From contig JAERTE010000117.1 of the NCBI GenBank assembly GCA_016845145.1, positions 62,001 through 126,000 on the forward strand: a stretch of 64,000 nucleotides of DNA, in the 5' to 3' direction. A model generated the notes under the pieces. The model saw nothing but the letters and a program-made list of their open reading frames with translations, was not told where the DNA came from and did not search any database. The position numbers and the translations under genes are program-made. This document shows, one piece after another, positions 28,125 through 36,880 of this stretch (the first letter of the stretch is position 1; each line of letters starts with the position of its first letter). Origin of the DNA: Rhodospirillaceae bacterium (GTDB taxonomy: Bacteria > Pseudomonadota > Alphaproteobacteria > Rhodospirillales > Casp-alpha2).

Positions 28125-28984
28125 TGATCGAACTCGACGCCGTCACCAAGACTTTCAAGCGCCACCGCGTGCTCGATGCCGTATCGACCTCGTTCGCCGA
28201 TGGTGACCGCGTGGCGCTGATTGGCTCCAACGGTGCCGGCAAGACGACGCTGATCCGCTGCCTGCTGGGTGAGTACAAATGCCTGGGCGACGTAAAAATC
28301 AACGGCATGGACCCGACCCTCAGACGGCGCGAGGTGTTGGCCAAAGTCGGTTTCGTGCCGCAATTGCCGCCGCCACTGAAAATGCCGGTGGGCGAATTGA
28401 TCAACTTCGCCGCCGCCGTCAGCCATGCCGATCCGGCGCGCATGGAAGGCGTATCAGAAACCCTGGGCCTCGATATCGCTTCGATCCGCCATCAGCCGTT
28501 CGTCAAACTGTCGGGCGGCCAGAAACAGAAACTCTTGATTGGTATCGCGCTCGGTCGCGATTGCGATGCGCTGATCATGGATGAGCCCGCCGCCAATCTG
28601 GACCCGGAATCACGCCAATCCTTTTTCAAACTGCTGGCCGAGCGCCAGAACGGCACGGTGATGCTGATCTCCTCCCACCGCCTCGACGAGATCGCGGCAC
28701 TGGTCAACCGCGTGGTGGAACTGGACCGGGGCCAGATCGTGCTCGACGACCACGTGGCCGACGCCGTCGACCTGGATGCCGAGCTTGCCTGTACGGTACG
28801 CCTTTCGCGCAAGGAAGAAGCGTTTGGACGAGCCTTGGCGGAATGGGGTTTCGAAACTGTCGATGATGGGCTGACATGGCACGGCAGCGTGGCCGGCCCC
28901 GACCGTTTGCGGTTCCTGGGCATGGTGTCGCGCTACGCTGGAATCTTGGCCGGGCTCGATCTCAGCGAAGGCGGGCGCGCATGA
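28124..28984 (+). CDS. nosF: NosF, ABC transporter ATPase
   Basis: A 286-aa ABC ATPase with Walker A GSNGAGKTTLIRC (about 37-46), Q-loop GFVPQLPPP, signature LSGGQKQKL, Walker B ALIMDEPAANLDPES and an H-loop in LISSHRLDEIA. It pairs with NosY, whose gene follows, and with NosD for CuZ assembly. Its start is coupled to nosH (TGATG), and its stop overlaps nosL (ATGA). A C-terminal region after residue 210 is typical of NosF. Confidence 0.93.
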   Translation: MIELDAVTKTFKRHRVLDAVSTSFADGDRVALIGSNGAGKTTLIRCLLGEYKCLGDVKINGMDPTLRRREVLAKVGFVPQLPPPLKMPVGELINFAAAVSHADPARMEGVSETLGLDIASIRHQPFVKLSGGQKQKLLIGIALGRDCDALIMDEPAANLDPESRQSFFKLLAERQNGTVMLISSHRLDEIAALVNRVVELDRGQIVLDDHVADAVDLDAELACTVRLSRKEEAFGRALAEWGFETVDDGLTWHGSVAGPDRLRFLGMVSRYAGILAGLDLSEGGRA

Positions 28985-29487
28985 CACATGTTTGCCGCCG
29001 TCATGCATTGAAGCTTTTGGGCGTTGGCAGCGCGGTGCTGATGCTGGGCGGATGTTGGGAAGAGGCAACAGGCCCCGTCGATATCCATTGGGATCGCGAT
29101 TCCTGCGAGCTTTGCCGGATGATTATCTCCGACCCACGTTTCGCAGCCCAAGTGCGTGGCGGCCCCAAGCACAAACCCTACAAGTTCGACGACATCGGCT
29201 GCGCCATCAATTGGCTGAATGACAAACCTTGGGCGGGCGACCCGAAAACCGAAATCTGGGTGGCCGAGCGTTCCAGTTCGCGCACCCAACTCACATGGCT
29301 GAATGCCCGAGATGCACGATACCTGAATGGCGAGATGACACCCATGAACTACGGCTTCGGCGCAGTGGCCGCGGACGATCCCGCAGCCAGCTCGAAAAGC
29401 TTTTCCTTTGAGCAGGTGGCGGACAAAATTCTTGAATACGCGCCCAACCACATTTGCCGCCCCAGCGGCAACAAGCCTATCGGATAG
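28981..29487 (+). CDS. nosL: NosL, copper-binding lipoprotein
   Basis: A 168-aa lipoprotein from ATG 28981, with lipobox LMLGGC near residue 20-25 after a short Arg/His N-region. The mature part has the NosL Cu(I)-binding element DSCELCRMIIS and the following Met/Lys segments (RFAAQVRG, KFDDIGCAINWL). NosL delivers copper to NosZ in the periplasm from the outer or inner membrane leaflet. It lies between nosF and nosY, so the usual nosF-nosY-nosL order is changed to F-L-Y. The track's start (28876) lies in nosF. Confidence 0.92.
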   Translation: MTHVCRRHALKLLGVGSAVLMLGGCWEEATGPVDIHWDRDSCELCRMIISDPRFAAQVRGGPKHKPYKFDDIGCAINWLNDKPWAGDPKTEIWVAERSSSRTQLTWLNARDARYLNGEMTPMNYGFGAVAADDPAASSKSFSFEQVADKILEYAPNHICRPSGNKPIG

Positions 29488-29494
29488 CCAGAGC

Positions 29495-30322
29495 ATGCGT
29501 AATCTTTGGCTCACTGCCAGCCTCGACATCACCGAATCGCTGCGCGCGCGTTGGTTTCTGGTCTACACCCTGGTGTTCGGCCTCGTGATGGTGCTGTTGT
29601 TGGTATCGGGGCTGACGGAATCCCGGGTCATGGGCTTCACCGGCTTATCGCGGACGCTCATTACCTATATTCAGATTTGCATGGCGATCTTGCCGATATT
29701 CATCCTGATTACCACCGTGCGCTCCGTTGCCGGCGACCGTGAGGCCGGCGTGCTGGAATATCTGCTGTCTCTACCCGTGCCCTTGGCCGCGTGGTATTGG
29801 GGCAAGTTGCTGGGCCGGTTTGTCGTGGTTTTCGTACCGGTGGTCCTGGCCATGTTGGCGGCGATATTGTGGGCTGTGGCACAGGGTTTCGCGGTACCCT
29901 GGTTCGAGTTCCTGTTCAATACAGCGCTGCTGGCCGCATTGGCCTGGTGCTTTTTGGGCATCGGTATGCTGATCTCCACATTCGCCCGCTCACCCGATGT
30001 GGCGCAAGGCATGGCCTTTACGGTGTGGCTGGCGCTCTTGTTATTTCTGGATTTGATTTTACTGGGCGCCATGGTGCGCGAGCAAATGCCACATCAGGCC
30101 ATTGTCGCCATCGCGCTGGCCAACCCCATGCAGGTATTCCGCACCGCGACCATGGCCATATTCGATCCGCAGATGGTGCTGCTGGGCCCGGCGGCGCATG
30201 TTATTTTGGATGCCTTCGGGCGGATCGGTTTTGCGGTCTATGGGTTTGTCTATCCCGTGATATTCGGCGCCGTTGCCGCCGGTATCGGCTATTGGAACTT
30301 CCGGCGCGGAGATTTGGCGTGA
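29495..30322 (+). CDS. nosY: NosY, ABC transporter permease
   Basis: A 275-aa membrane protein with about six transmembrane segments: first helix near FLVYTLVFGLVMVLLLVSG, then ITYIQICMAILPIFILITTVR, and later helices ending FVYPVIFGAVAAGIGYW. The ABC-2-type coupling loop SVAGDREAGVLEYLLSLPV lies after helix 2. It starts at ATG 29495, seven bases after nosL; the track's 29408 start is inside nosL. Partner of NosF. The final GTGA overlaps the following cytochrome gene, so that cytochrome belongs to the same operon. Confidence 0.92.
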   Translation: MRNLWLTASLDITESLRARWFLVYTLVFGLVMVLLLVSGLTESRVMGFTGLSRTLITYIQICMAILPIFILITTVRSVAGDREAGVLEYLLSLPVPLAAWYWGKLLGRFVVVFVPVVLAMLAAILWAVAQGFAVPWFEFLFNTALLAALAWCFLGIGMLISTFARSPDVAQGMAFTVWLALLLFLDLILLGAMVREQMPHQAIVAIALANPMQVFRTATMAIFDPQMVLLGPAAHVILDAFGRIGFAVYGFVYPVIFGAVAAGIGYWNFRRGDLA

Positions 30323-30957
30323 GGGCGCTCGCTTTGGCATTGGCAGTGGTCTTGATTGCAATTCCAGCGTACGGGGAAGACCTGGAAAACGGCGAAGAGA
30401 TTTACGAGGTTTGCGCCGCGTGCCACGGGCCTTACGGTCAGGGCGGTGGCGGCGGAGTATATCCAAGATTGGCGGGCATGGACGCCGAATACCTGGCCGA
30501 CCAGATGGAGGCCTTCAAAAGCCGGGAGCGCGAAAATATTCCCATGCTGCCCTACGCCACAGAGCGTGAATTGCCCGAAGAGGACGTGGAAGATGTCGCC
30601 GCCTACCTCATGCAGATCAAGCTCGCCAAACACCTGCCGCCCATCGATGTTCCCATGGATGCATTGGAGCGTCTGAACCAAGCGAAGAAGGTGTTGAATA
30701 TCCCCCTCGCACCGGGCGACCAGGCCAACGGCAAGAAATTCTACGACACCTCTTGCGCCCGATGCCACGGAACTCAGGGTGAAGGCACGGCTCGCGGCCC
30801 GTTACTGGCTGGTCAACACATCAAATACCTGAAGAAACAGATCGAACGGTTTGTCGACGGACAGCGCAAACACATGAAAACGAAACGCGATTTCGTCGAC
30901 CGTCCAGCCACGGATATCACCGATCTTTGGGCCTATCTCTCGACGCTGGACGATTAA
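30319..30957 (+). CDS. Diheme c-type cytochrome (nos cluster, third)
   Basis: A 212-aa periplasmic cytochrome starting at GTG 30319, which overlaps the nosY TGA. The N-terminus is a signal peptide (MRALALALAVVLIAIPAYG). Haem motifs are CAACHGPYGQGGGGGVYPRLAGM (about 33) and CARCHGTQGEGTARGPLLAGQ (about 146), and each domain ends in the c4-type LAG(M/Q) plus tyrosine element. The track reads it as an internal part of a 388-aa ORF with a spurious start. It is a third diheme donor candidate for NosZ. Its 3' end overlaps the convergent ratA by 41 nt. Confidence 0.9.
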   Translation: MRALALALAVVLIAIPAYGEDLENGEEIYEVCAACHGPYGQGGGGGVYPRLAGMDAEYLADQMEAFKSRERENIPMLPYATERELPEEDVEDVAAYLMQIKLAKHLPPIDVPMDALERLNQAKKVLNIPLAPGDQANGKKFYDTSCARCHGTQGEGTARGPLLAGQHIKYLKKQIERFVDGQRKHMKTKRDFVDRPATDITDLWAYLSTLDD

Positions 30958-31402
30958 TTCCGTAGCGGCGCCGTGCCTCGGCGGCAAACGCGTCGATCAC
31001 GCGGGTTTCCAGGCCCGACGCAAACAACCCCGCAAGCACATCGACCACCCCGGAGCGGAAAGCCTGTAATATCTCGAATGTAACCGCGCACGATCCCGGC
31101 ACCGGCTCATCGAAGCGCCAAATAATCTGCAGCCGCTCAAACGGATGATCTTCAGAAATGATCTCGATGCTTGCCGGGGGAGAGAACGCGGCCTCGGTAA
31201 TGAACCGTGTGCGAAATCCCTGCCAACCGAATACGTTGTCGACAACCAGCTTCACACCGCCACCGTCCAGCGCATGGGTTTCAAGTATGCGCGCGGCGCG
31301 GCAAAATGGCAGAAACGTGGGGTAACTTTCGATATCGGCGGCCAAGTCGAAAAGCTGTCGGCGAGTAAACCCTACCAGGGTTTCCTCAACTTGCGCCTTC
31401 AT
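30917..31402 (-). CDS. RatA/COQ10 START-domain protein
   Basis: A 161-aa START/polyketide-cyclase-fold protein of the RatA/COQ10 family: KAQVEETLVGFTRRQLFDLAADIESYPTFLPFC, NVFGWQGFRTRFITEAAFSPP, PGSCAVTFEILQAFRSGVVDVLAG and the final R-V-IDAFAAEARRRYG. In mitochondria COQ10 binds coenzyme Q; in E. coli RatA inhibits 70S ribosome formation, although that role is debated. In alphaproteobacteria it is more often seen as a Q-binding homologue. The start is ATG 31402, overlapping the UbiA-type gene stop (ATGA), which supports a quinone-related role. Confidence 0.86.
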   Translation of the reverse strand: MKAQVEETLVGFTRRQLFDLAADIESYPTFLPFCRAARILETHALDGGGVKLVVDNVFGWQGFRTRFITEAAFSPPASIEIISEDHPFERLQIIWRFDEPVPGSCAVTFEILQAFRSGVVDVLAGLFASGLETRVIDAFAAEARRRYGINRPASRDRPKDR

Positions 31403-32352
31403 AAGCCCTTCGTCGCTATCGCGACAACCAGCCACAGCGTTCCGACCGCGTGCGAAGCGAGTGTCATCTCAATGCCCTTGCGCAGCTGCACCGCGTCTTC
31501 TCCCGGCTCGGCAATGCCACCACCGGCGATAAACGCCCCGCCCGCAATCAATGCCGGCACGATCACCGCCCAAACCGGCAAAACGCCCACATAGACAGCT
31601 CCCGCCGTTGCCGCCAACGCGGCAATCTGCAACGCGATGTACAACAGCCGCCCGCCGCCCTTGCCCAGTTGCACGATCAACGTGCGGCGTCCCGATTTGC
31701 CATCGGCTTCCATATCAGGCACTTCGTTGATGACCAGGATTGACGTCACCCACAGACCCACGGGCAACGACAGTATAAACAGCTCCGTGGTGAGCGCGCC
31801 GCTTTGCAGCCACGCCGCCCCCATGACGGGCAGCACCCCGAACGCAATGCCGACCGCCGCCTCACCCAAGCCACGCCCGCTCAGCCGTACGGGTGGCGCA
31901 GAATAGAGTACGCCCAGGCCAATGCCGATCAGACCGAAGCCGATCACCATCATGCCCTTCACAATGGCCAGCCCCACACCGGCAACAGCGCCCATGGCCA
32001 ACAGCAGCAGTGCCCAGCGGGTCATCTGCTCAACACTGAGCACGCCGTTCTGGATAAACCGCGATCCGCCGGTGAACGGATAGATGCGGCCCTCGTTGAT
32101 GCCGTCATTGCCGGTAGCTTCGTCATAGACGTCGTTGATCACATTGGCGCCGGCATGGACGAAAACCGTCGCGGCAAGGGCCAACAGGAACACCTCGGCG
32201 TCGACGCTACCGACCAAAGCGAAACCGGCCGCCGTCCCCAGCAACACCGGTAACACCGACGCGGTCAGAAACTTGGGCCGCGTGGCCAAGAGATAACGCT
32301 TGATCACTCGGCCTGGTGACCGGCCCCCGAGTGCGGCAATGCTTGGTTCCAT
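31399..32352 (-). CDS. UbiA/MenA-type prenyltransferase
   Basis: A 317-aa membrane protein with about eight to nine hydrophobic segments and the UbiA-superfamily aspartate motifs NDVYDEATGNDG (about 73) and NEVPDMEADGKSGRRT (about 210). Sequence features (LLATRPKFLTASVLPVLLGTA, FTGGSRFIQNGVLS) are closest to MenA, 1,4-dihydroxy-2-naphthoate prenyltransferase, but UbiA-family paralogues exist. If MenA is right the organism would make menaquinone, which fits an anaerobic N2O-respiring lifestyle; no men genes are in this window. The RatA/COQ10 gene is coupled by a 4-nt overlap. Confidence 0.78.
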   Translation of the reverse strand: MEPSIAALGGRSPGRVIKRYLLATRPKFLTASVLPVLLGTAAGFALVGSVDAEVFLLALAATVFVHAGANVINDVYDEATGNDGINEGRIYPFTGGSRFIQNGVLSVEQMTRWALLLLAMGAVAGVGLAIVKGMMVIGFGLIGIGLGVLYSAPPVRLSGRGLGEAAVGIAFGVLPVMGAAWLQSGALTTELFILSLPVGLWVTSILVINEVPDMEADGKSGRRTLIVQLGKGGGRLLYIALQIAALAATAGAVYVGVLPVWAVIVPALIAGGAFIAGGGIAEPGEDAVQLRKGIEMTLASHAVGTLWLVVAIATKGL

Positions 32353-32540
32353 GGTTCTGTATTTGGCTCCCGATTTTTCGAAACGGTAGCACGCAATCGG
32401 ACTGCGTGGAAACGCCGGGGTTGGCGAAACATCGGCATGATCGTTGAAAAACCCAGGTCTGCCTTGATTTTGGCAAGGTCAAACACGGCACGTTTTTGAT
32501 ATGATTTCCGCTACGTGACGAACATCAGGTAGGTAACACG

Positions 32541-34049
32541 ATGGGCATTCAATGGAACGCCCCAAGGCGTTTGCGCGCAATCATTGTTGCGCTGGCTTTG
32601 TCGTGTCCGGTTTCTTCCGCTGATGCCGCCGGGCGCGATAGCGACGTCATGGTGCTGCGCAATGGCGACCTGCACGTCGGTCGTGTGGCGCAAGAGACCT
32701 TCACCATGCAAGCACCCTACGGGGTTGTCGATGTGCCGCTCAGCCATATCGCCCGATTGATCCTGCCCAAAGGCAAAGCCACAGACAGCACCCTGGTCAC
32801 GGTGCACGAGGAGCGGATATCGGGTCCCCTGTCGCAAACAGAGCTGTTTATCATGCGCGGCGTACTCGGCGCGTCGCTGTCGGTCGATGTTGCCGATATG
32901 GCCCGCGTCGCCTTCGCCCCCTTTCCCATTGGCCCGAAACTGGATGGTGGTGCCGATGTGGTGGTTCTGCGGAGCGGCGACCGACTGCGCGGGCAGGTCA
33001 TTACCGGTGACTACATGATCAAGGGCGAGACGGGGTTACGGTTGCTTCCGCGTGGGCGTATCAAATTCCTGGATTTGGATTCCGGAGAAGATGGTGCCGG
33101 TACGGTTGCCCAGGCGACTCTTCGCTCTGAATCGGAGCTCGAGATCGGCACGCTGCTCAATCCGTCGGTGGTTTTTCATAGCCAGTACGGCGCGATTCTA
33201 ACGCTTGATATGGGCATGATCAGTTCCCTGGCTTTCGATGCGCTGCCCGCCGACGCCTATGATGGCGTCCGCATATCGAAAGGTTTGGCCCGAGGTCAGC
33301 GAGCCCCTGCCCCTGTGCAAGATCTGCTCACGGATGAAAGTCCGGGCCCGCTGATGGCGGTGGTACGGCCCAAGCCGTTCCGCCGGGGCGACCTGCAAGG
33401 CGATGGTGATGGTGATGAGCGTCCGGCGCAATCGGTGACATTGCCCGGGCCCTTTGCCATCGGTGTCTATCCCATCACGTTCGCTCAATTCGACCGATTT
33501 TGCGCCGCAACCGGTTGCCGCCCTCCCGCTGACGAAGGGTGGGGACGCGGCGACCGGCCGGTGATCAATGTTTCATGGGAGGATGCCACGGCCTACACCA
33601 AATGGCTCAGCGATGAGACCGGACAGACCTACCGATTGCCGAGCGATGCAGAGTGGGAATTCGCCGCACGCGCCGGCACGGGGACACGGTTTTGGTGGGG
33701 AAACGCCAACGCACCGGGCCGCGCCAACTGCTCCACCTGTGGCAGCCTGTGGGATGGCGAGAAAACCGCCCCCGTGGGCCGCTTCCCACCCAACCCGTTT
33801 GGGCTCTATGACATGGCCGGCAACGTGTGGGAGTGGACGGCGGATTGTTATCACGACACACTCAAAGATGCGCCATCGGATGGCGGCGTCCGCGACAAAC
33901 CCGGCTGCGGCAAGCGCGTGATTCGCGGTGGCGCATGGAGCTTCCCGCCCAAGGAAATGCGATCCGCCAACCGCTGGCGGGATTTCCCCTCGCGTCATAG
34001 CGACGATACCGGCATTCGACTGGTCCGTGAGCTCGAGGCGGCGCGCTAA
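32541..34049 (+). CDS. Secreted SUMF1/FGE-sulfatase domain protein with N-terminal repeat modules
   Basis: A 502-aa protein with an N-terminal signal peptide (IIVALALSCPVSSADAA). The first 270 residues hold two clearly similar modules (VMVLRNGDLHVGRVAQETF and VVVLRSGDRLRGQVITGDY) and a third weaker one, beta-rich repeats of unknown role. The C-terminal 220 residues are a formylglycine-generating-enzyme-like (SUMF1) domain: PITFAQFDRFCAATGC, RPVINVSWEDATAYTKWLS, YRLPSDAEWEFAARAG, GLYDMAGNVWEWTADCY and VIRGGAWSFPPKEMRSANR. In true FGE two cysteines act; here I cannot identify an equivalent pair, so a non-catalytic binding role is plausible. Confidence 0.8.
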   Translation: MGIQWNAPRRLRAIIVALALSCPVSSADAAGRDSDVMVLRNGDLHVGRVAQETFTMQAPYGVVDVPLSHIARLILPKGKATDSTLVTVHEERISGPLSQTELFIMRGVLGASLSVDVADMARVAFAPFPIGPKLDGGADVVVLRSGDRLRGQVITGDYMIKGETGLRLLPRGRIKFLDLDSGEDGAGTVAQATLRSESELEIGTLLNPSVVFHSQYGAILTLDMGMISSLAFDALPADAYDGVRISKGLARGQRAPAPVQDLLTDESPGPLMAVVRPKPFRRGDLQGDGDGDERPAQSVTLPGPFAIGVYPITFAQFDRFCAATGCRPPADEGWGRGDRPVINVSWEDATAYTKWLSDETGQTYRLPSDAEWEFAARAGTGTRFWWGNANAPGRANCSTCGSLWDGEKTAPVGRFPPNPFGLYDMAGNVWEWTADCYHDTLKDAPSDGGVRDKPGCGKRVIRGGAWSFPPKEMRSANRWRDFPSRHSDDTGIRLVRELEAAR

Positions 34050-34124
34050 CAGGCGTTGCGCCCCAAATCCGCGCCAAGTACTGTGCCTCGCGCAGGACAT
34101 AACAGACATTCACGGGAGCAGATC

Positions 34125-35138
34125 ATGCGGGCTTGGGAAATCATATCCGATGGCGGCGTTGACGCATTGGCCTTGAACGAAAGGCCAGACCTCGAACCCG
34201 GCCCCGGTCAGGTATTGATGAAAATCCACGCGTCATCCATCAACTACCGCGACCTCACAACCATCGAAGATCCGGTTAGCCGCAAACTCCCCTTCCCGAC
34301 CGTCCCGAATTCAGACGCCGCCGGCGAGATCGTCGCGCTCGGCGCGGGCGTCGAGGGGATGGCTGTCGGAGACCGCGTCGCCAGTTGTTTTTTCGAAGAC
34401 TGGCCCGCCGGTCCCATATCCGCCGCCATCATGAACACGGCGCTGGGCGGCGCGCGCCAGGGCGTATTGGCCGAACATGTGGTGCTGAATGCGGGTGGCG
34501 TGATTCCAATCCCGCCGCATCTGTCGTGGCGCCAAGCCGCGACCCTGCCTTGCGCGGCCCTGACAGCGTGGCACGCCTTAAACCAGCCGCACCCTGTCCG
34601 CCCCGGCGAGACCGTATTGCTGTTGGGTACAGGCGGCGTTTCGGTATTTGCTCAACAGTTCTGCAATATAATGGGCGCACGCACCATCGTCACGTCGTCC
34701 AGCGATGCCAAGCTCGCGCGCATGCGCACCTTGGGTGCCGCCGAAACCATCAACTACCGGAACAATCCCGACTGGGAACGCGACGCGCGGCAGTTGACGC
34801 GCGGCATCGGTGTCGACCGGGTTGTCGAGGTCGGCGGTCCGGGGACACTGCAAAAATCCATCTCGGCCACCCGTGTCGGCGGGCACGTCGCCCTGATCGG
34901 TATCCTGTCAGGCGTTGCCGGCACCGTGTCACCCACTGATATCATGCGAAAATCGATTACCGTGCGCGGGATTTACGTGGGTTCGCGGCAGATGTTTTCA
35001 GAAATGAATGCCGCCATCGCTCATCACAGGCTGGATCCCGTCATCGACGAGAGCTTCGCCTTCGAAGATGCGCGAACAGCGTATCATCGCATGCGCGAAG
35101 CGGCGCATTTCGGCAAGTTGGTTATCGATGTCAGCTAA
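34125..35138 (+). CDS. Quinone-oxidoreductase-like MDR family protein
   Basis: A 337-aa medium-chain dehydrogenase/reductase. GroES-like N-terminal domain (SSINYRDLTTIEDP), Rossmann segment TVLLLGTGGVSVFAQQFC, and a final QMFSEMNAAIAHHR. The catalytic-zinc Cys/His and the structural four-Cys loop of ADHs are missing, so it is probably a zinc-independent NAD(P)-dependent reductase. The start is ATG 34125 after GGGAGC; the track's 34056 start overlaps the previous gene's end region. Substrate unknown. It is divergent in function from, and convergent in direction with, the enoyl-CoA hydratase gene. Confidence 0.82.
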   Translation: MRAWEIISDGGVDALALNERPDLEPGPGQVLMKIHASSINYRDLTTIEDPVSRKLPFPTVPNSDAAGEIVALGAGVEGMAVGDRVASCFFEDWPAGPISAAIMNTALGGARQGVLAEHVVLNAGGVIPIPPHLSWRQAATLPCAALTAWHALNQPHPVRPGETVLLLGTGGVSVFAQQFCNIMGARTIVTSSSDAKLARMRTLGAAETINYRNNPDWERDARQLTRGIGVDRVVEVGGPGTLQKSISATRVGGHVALIGILSGVAGTVSPTDIMRKSITVRGIYVGSRQMFSEMNAAIAHHRLDPVIDESFAFEDARTAYHRMREAAHFGKLVIDVS

Positions 35139-35150
35139 GCCCCCGTTCGG

Positions 35151-35879
35151 TCAGCGTGGCCGCGTGTTCAGCGTCGCCAGCGTATAACCCGCTAAATCCG
35201 CGGCGGCATCCGCCTGCAAGTCGAGACCCGTCGCCATATAACGTTTAACGGCGCGGATTTGCGCAACGTCGTAGGTTTTCATTTGAGCCAACAAGGCGTC
35301 AACAGTGCCCTCCAAACCGTCCGCTGCAACGACTTGCCCGACGAGGCCGATAGCCAGCGCATGCCCGGCGTCGATTCCTGCCGTGGAATAGATCATGCCG
35401 GCCAGGGCTTTCGGCGACACCTTGGACAGCGCCGACATGGCCAGCGTCGGCGCCACACCGTGGTTCATTTCCGGCAACGAAAACCGCGCATGCTCGGATG
35501 CAATGGCGACATCCGCACCACCGGCCAATGCGCAGCCAAACCCGATCGCGCGCCCCTGTACGATGCTGATGATCGGTGCCGGGCAATCGCGGAATGCTTT
35601 GTAGACCGCCAGAATACGCGCCATCACCCGGTCGTGCAGTTGATAAGCCGACGGCGGGCCCGATTTTCTTTTCGGCGTCGGGCGTTCGCGGCCCTGGCAG
35701 AAATCTGTCCCCCGTCCGCGCAAAACAACGGCGCGCAGATCATCCTCGCCGGCAAGGCCATGCATGATATTCGTCAGCCGTGTCAGCATGGCATCGTTGA
35801 TCGCATTGCCGGCGCGCGGACGGTTCAATGTGACATAAGCAATGGCGCCTTTGCGCTCGAACAAAATCTGCTGTGCCAT
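35151..35879 (-). CDS. Enoyl-CoA hydratase/isomerase family protein
   Basis: A 242-aa crotonase-superfamily protein. It has the oxyanion-hole strand elements AVVLRGRGTDFCQGRERP and GRAIGFGCALAGGADVAIASEHARFSLPEMNHGVAPTL. The usual catalytic Glu appears at LPEMNHG; the second Glu is not obvious, so hydratase versus isomerase activity is open. RBS AAGGAGA precedes the ATG. It lies 24 nt after the SDR gene, probably in one operon for CoA-thioester metabolism (inference). Confidence 0.85.
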   Translation of the reverse strand: MAQQILFERKGAIAYVTLNRPRAGNAINDAMLTRLTNIMHGLAGEDDLRAVVLRGRGTDFCQGRERPTPKRKSGPPSAYQLHDRVMARILAVYKAFRDCPAPIISIVQGRAIGFGCALAGGADVAIASEHARFSLPEMNHGVAPTLAMSALSKVSPKALAGMIYSTAGIDAGHALAIGLVGQVVAADGLEGTVDALLAQMKTYDVAQIRAVKRYMATGLDLQADAAADLAGYTLATLNTRPR

Positions 35880-35903
35880 AAGGCTCTCCTTGAATGAATT
35901 CGA

Positions 35904-36683
35904 TCAGACCAGAGCCGGATAGGATCCGCCGTCGAGGTGAAGGTTCTGACCCGAGATAAACCCCGCCGAGGCGCTACACAAGAAGGCAAACGCAGCACCG
36001 AATTCTTCGGGCCTTCCCATCCGTTTGGCGGCAACCGACTGAACCTGCAGCGCGCGAGCTTGGTCATAGGTAATACCGTCCCGTTTCATCGTCGCATTGG
36101 CCATTTGGTGCTGGCGGTTGGTGTCGAAACGCTCCGGCAGCATGTTGTTGATGGTCACGTTGTGCTTGGCCACATCAAGCGACAGCGCCTTCAGCGATGC
36201 GGTCAACCCGGCCCGTGCACCTGCCGATAGCGTATGATGCGGACGCGGCGTCGTCACCATGGCGGATGTGATGTTAACGATACGCCCGAATTTGCGATTG
36301 ATCATCTCGGGCAGCACGGCGTGGATCAGCAACAAGGGCGCCACCATGTTGCCGTTCAGTGTTTGGTTCCAGTCATCGGGTTCGGTATCGAGGAACATCT
36401 TGGCGCTGGGACCGGCATTGTTGTTGAGCAGAATATCCGGCGTCGGACACGTGCCCAGCAAGGCTTCGCGTCCGGCGTCGGTTGTGACATCGGCCGCGAC
36501 GAAATCAACGGAACTACCGCCCAAAGCGGAAAGAGCGTCGGCGGCTTTTTTCAACTTCTCCGGATCGCGGCCATTGATGACGACATTGACGCCCTCGCCA
36601 GCCAAAGCCTGAGCACAAGCGAACCCAAGCCCATCGCTTGACGCACATAACAGCGCCGTGCGGCCCGATATCTCCAAATCCAT
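35904..36683 (-). CDS. SDR family protein lacking the catalytic Tyr/Lys
   Basis: A 259-aa Rossmann SDR from ATG 36683 (the track's 36764 is too early). The cofactor loop is LLCASSDGLGFACAQAL instead of the classical TGxxxGxG. LNNNAGP and NITSAMVTTP are present, but where Y-x3-K should stand the sequence reads PRPHHTLSAGARAGLTASL, with no Tyr or Lys. This matches a known group of beta-ketoacyl-reductase-like SDRs with imperfect motifs. The gene is divergent from the MttB-like gene across about 197 nt and is upstream of the enoyl-CoA hydratase. Catalysis is doubtful. Confidence 0.82.
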   Translation of the reverse strand: MDLEISGRTALLCASSDGLGFACAQALAGEGVNVVINGRDPEKLKKAADALSALGGSSVDFVAADVTTDAGREALLGTCPTPDILLNNNAGPSAKMFLDTEPDDWNQTLNGNMVAPLLLIHAVLPEMINRKFGRIVNITSAMVTTPRPHHTLSAGARAGLTASLKALSLDVAKHNVTINNMLPERFDTNRQHQMANATMKRDGITYDQARALQVQSVAAKRMGRPEEFGAAFAFLCSASAGFISGQNLHLDGGSYPALV

Positions 36684-36880
36684 GGTTTTGTTCCCTGTTC
36701 CACGTTTTCGCCGTGCGCATACTATATGCCGAACCATCCGGGTACGGGCCACATATTCCATCACACACCTTTGATGTCATAGTCGCCCCTGGAACGAAGC
36801 ATGTCGCAAATTTGCTACTTGCCCAAGTCTGAGCGGCGATACCGTCATTCATATAGTCAAGCTGCGGGGGAAGTCGCGTA

